Shown: piece after piece, positions 5,761-7,225 of the stretch
How positions within the stretch are numbered: position 1 is the stretch's first letter
How the letters are laid out: each line of letters begins with the position of its first letter
Assembly: GCA_902495945.1 (NCBI GenBank)
Contig: CABUZD010000087.1
Span: forward strand, 1 to 7,225
Reading direction: 5' to 3'
Source of the DNA: an uncultured Collinsella sp.
GTDB taxonomy: Bacteria > Actinomycetota > Coriobacteriia > Coriobacteriales > Coriobacteriaceae
DNA length: 7,225 bases
The notes under the pieces: generated by a model
Databases searched by the model: none
Told to the model about the DNA's origin: nothing
Seen by the model: only the letters and a program-made list of their open reading frames with translations
Made by a program: the position numbers and the translations under genes

Positions 5761-5853
5761 GAGAGTGGATTTTTGGACACGTATCGAACGAGAGTGGATA
5801 ATCTCCCACTTCGAGGCCACCACCGGGCCTAAAACGGGAGATTATCCACTCTC
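5761..5853. repeat. 18-bp perfect inverted repeat with inner hairpin and a third partial copy
   Basis: GAGAGTGGATAATCTCCC at 5790-5807 is exactly complementary to 5836-5853. The 28-nt interior holds a second stem, AGGCC (5814-5818) with GGCCT (5826-5830) around a 7-nt loop. The first ten bases, GAGAGTGGAT, occur again as a direct copy at 5761-5770, 29 bp upstream. The right arm begins 24 nt after the stop of the minus-strand Hpt gene, so it could help end that transcript, but no T-run follows on the minus strand. Arm length, inner hairpin and outside partial copy look more like a dispersed palindromic element (REP/MITE-like) than a plain terminator. Confidence 0.75.
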
Positions 5854-5877
5854 ATAGTCATCAAGGCTCGCAAGCTC

Positions 5878-6234
5878 TTATTCGGCCGCCTCGCGCAGGG
5901 CCGACATCGTAGCCGCATATTGCTGCTGCAACGCATGCATTCCCTCGCGAGCGCCGTCAACGGCATCGGCGCCGCGCAGCGCTTCGGTTACCACGACCGC
6001 CGGCCCGTACAGATTATCGAATCCCAGGTTCTGGCTCACGCCCTTGAGCGTGTGCGCTGCCATAAACGCACCTTCGGCGTCTCCCGCCGCCATAGCGGCC
6101 TCCAGCTTGTCCATGCTCTCGTCATCCAAAAACTTGAGGGCAAAGCGGGCAAGCATTTCCCCGCCCATCAGCCGAGCGCACGCGTCATCATAATTAGCGC
6201 CGATCTTCTCATACGCCTCACGCATGGAAATCAT
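5878..6234 (-). CDS. Free-standing Hpt (histidine phosphotransfer) domain protein
   Basis: The 118-residue cytoplasmic protein is a single Hpt helical bundle. It relays phosphoryl groups between response-regulator receiver domains in multistep phosphorelays. The phosphorylatable His61 lies in AAHTLKGVSQNLGF (59-72), the canonical HxxKG context, preceded by an amphipathic helix with ARFALKFLDDESMDKLEAAM typical of Hpt proteins. The ATG at 6234 is supported by an AAGGAG SD (6250-6245) with 10-nt spacing; the ATG at codon 4 would be 19 nt from it. It follows the HD-GYP response regulator by only 24 nt on the same strand, so the two are probably cotranscribed. A hybrid kinase supplying the phosphate would be expected upstream of the regulator, outside this window. 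Confidence 0.9.
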   Translation of the reverse strand: MISMREAYEKIGANYDDACARLMGGEMLARFALKFLDDESMDKLEAAMAAGDAEGAFMAAHTLKGVSQNLGFDNLYGPAVVVTEALRGADAVDGAREGMHALQQQYAATMSALREAAE

Positions 6235-6258
6235 GGATTAAAAACTCCTTTGGTCAAA

Positions 6259-7225
6259 CTAAATCGTAGGAAACGCGACGACATCGGCGGGGCGTGCCAA
6301 CGTCTCGGCAATACGGTCTTGCACCTCGAGCAGGCAGTCGAGCAACAGCGGGTTAAAGGTGCCGCACTTACCGTCCAGGATCATCTGGATCGCCTCCTTG
6401 TGCGGGATAGCGTCCTTGTACACGCGCACGCTCGTCAGCGCATCATACACGTCGGCCACCGAGACCACCTGCGCGGCAATGGGAATCTGGTTGCCCTTAA
6501 GGCCATCGGGATAACCCTTGCCGTCCCAGCGCTCGTGATGCCAACGCGCAATCTGGTACGCATATTCCATAAGCGCATTGCCGACGTGATGGCGACCCAG
6601 CTCAAGCAACATGTCGGCGCCGATCGTGGTATGCGTCTTCATAATCTCGAACTCCTCGGACGTAAGGCATCCGGGTTTGTTGAGGATCGCATCGTCAATC
6701 GCCATCTTGCCAATATCGTGCAGCGCCGAAGCCAGGGCAATCGTGGAGCGTTCCTCGTTGTCGAGGGAGATGGTGTCGCTACGCTGGACCAGACAGTCAA
6801 GCAGCAGCTCGGTCAGCTTTTCGATATTCGTAACGTGCCTGCCGCTCTCGCCGTTGCGAAGCTCCATGACGCCGGCCATGATGTCAATGAGCATGCGACT
6901 GTTCTTGACGCGCTCGTTGTACTGCTGGGACAGCAGGCTCGTCAGGCGGCGCTGTTTGGCGTATAGGCGGATGGTGTTGCTTACACGGCGGCGCACGACA
7001 CGGGAGTCAAACGGGCGGTTGATATAGTCCGAGGCGCCCAGCTCGTACGCGCGCAGAACCATATCATCGGAATCTTCGCTCGAAATCATGATGAAAGGCA
7101 GATTGTCGATACCCGATCGGCGCGACAGATCGGCCAGCACCTCAAAGCCGCTTATGCCCGGCATGACAATATCCAGCAGCACGAGCGACAACTCATCGCC
7201 ATAGCGGTCGACCATGTCGAGCGCC
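6259..7225 (-). CDS. Response regulator with HD-GYP output domain (5' end outside window)
   Basis: The frame is open to the window edge and stops at 6259-6261; 321 residues are visible and the first part of the receiver domain is missing. Counting from the Met at 7215, the phosphoacceptor Asp15 is in LLDIVMPGISG, followed by MISSED (43-48) and GASDYINRPFD (60-70). The usual receiver Lys is Arg67. A linker helix leads to an HD-GYP domain with GRHV (125-128), HDIGK (166-170), KTHTTIGADML (193-203), HHERWDGKGYPDG (226-238) and VADVYDAL (253-260), all intact. HD-GYP enzymes hydrolyse cyclic di-GMP or related dinucleotides at a metal centre, so phosphorylation probably controls second-messenger breakdown. 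An Hpt gene follows after 24 nt. The Met at 7215 is internal because the missing receiver start must lie beyond it. Confidence 0.93.
   Translation of the reverse strand, partial: ALDMVDRYGDELSLVLLDIVMPGISGFEVLADLSRRSGIDNLPFIMISSEDSDDMVLRAYELGASDYINRPFDSRVVRRRVSNTIRLYAKQRRLTSLLSQQYNERVKNSRMLIDIMAGVMELRNGESGRHVTNIEKLTELLLDCLVQRSDTISLDNEERSTIALASALHDIGKMAIDDAILNKPGCLTSEEFEIMKTHTTIGADMLLELGRHHVGNALMEYAYQIARWHHERWDGKGYPDGLKGNQIPIAAQVVSVADVYDALTSVRVYKDAIPHKEAIQMILDGKCGTFNPLLLDCLLEVQDRIAETLARPADVVAFPTI

Noticed and set aside
5761..5853. Repeats considered as a CRISPR array or replication origin
   Set aside because: Only two inverted arms and one partial direct copy exist, without regular spacers; DnaA-box-like sequences are limited to the two arms and no dnaA/dnaN genes or AT-rich unwinding region are present.
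5920..6966. Long plus-strand open frame of 348 codons
   Set aside because: It is antisense to the Hpt and HD-GYP genes, whose motifs (HTLKG, HDIGK, HHERWDGKGYP) are intact on the minus strand. High GC makes such antisense frames common, and it has no recognisable domain.

Overview
The window is high-GC bacterial chromosome with short intergenic gaps and strong third-position G/C preference at both ends. The set of genes (a PAAT-type amino-acid importer, a C26 amidohydrolase, an ABC-2 exporter with two unlike permeases, a DUF2975/XRE pair, and an HD-GYP response regulator with a free Hpt protein) fits an intestinal Coriobacteriia genome such as Collinsella. This assignment is inferred from gene style only; no rRNA or marker gene is present.

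Left block, plus strand (1-2106): the 3' end of an amino-acid ABC permease, its ATPase with a clear Shine-Dalgarno (SD) site, and a class I glutamine amidotransferase-like gamma-glutamyl hydrolase (PuuD/C26 type). A GC-rich hairpin at 2140-2181 closes the block and separates it from the convergent operon.

Middle block, minus strand (2220-5701), visibly less G/C-biased at third positions than the flanks. Read in transcription order it starts with a DUF2975 membrane protein (5647-5087) and a small Cro/C1 HTH regulator (5078-4749), 8 nt apart, ending at a perfect 14-bp terminator. Immediately beyond lies a new promoter with a consensus -35 box, which drives an overlapping three-gene ABC exporter operon: ATPase (4604-3843), permease 1 (3846-3022) and permease 2 (3038-2220). 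The layout resembles LanFEG/BcrAB-type antimicrobial-peptide immunity or efflux transporters, but no precursor peptide or lanthipeptide synthetase gene is visible.

The most interesting observation is a shared DNA motif, TATYGTTDTTCGA. It forms a 34-bp imperfect palindrome in front of the DUF2975 gene (5668-5701), and a 14/16 match to one of its half-sites lies over the spacer and -10 of the exporter promoter (4642-4657). The simplest reading is that the HTH protein represses its own operon and the exporter operon, with the DUF2975 protein as membrane partner, so the five genes would form one regulated module.

Right block, minus strand (5878-7225): a response regulator with an HD-GYP output domain (5' end outside the window) followed by a free-standing Hpt protein, presumably one phosphorelay/cyclic-di-GMP unit. 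Between it and the middle block lies an 18-bp perfect inverted repeat with a GC-rich inner hairpin and a third partial copy nearby (5761-5853), possibly a dispersed palindromic element.
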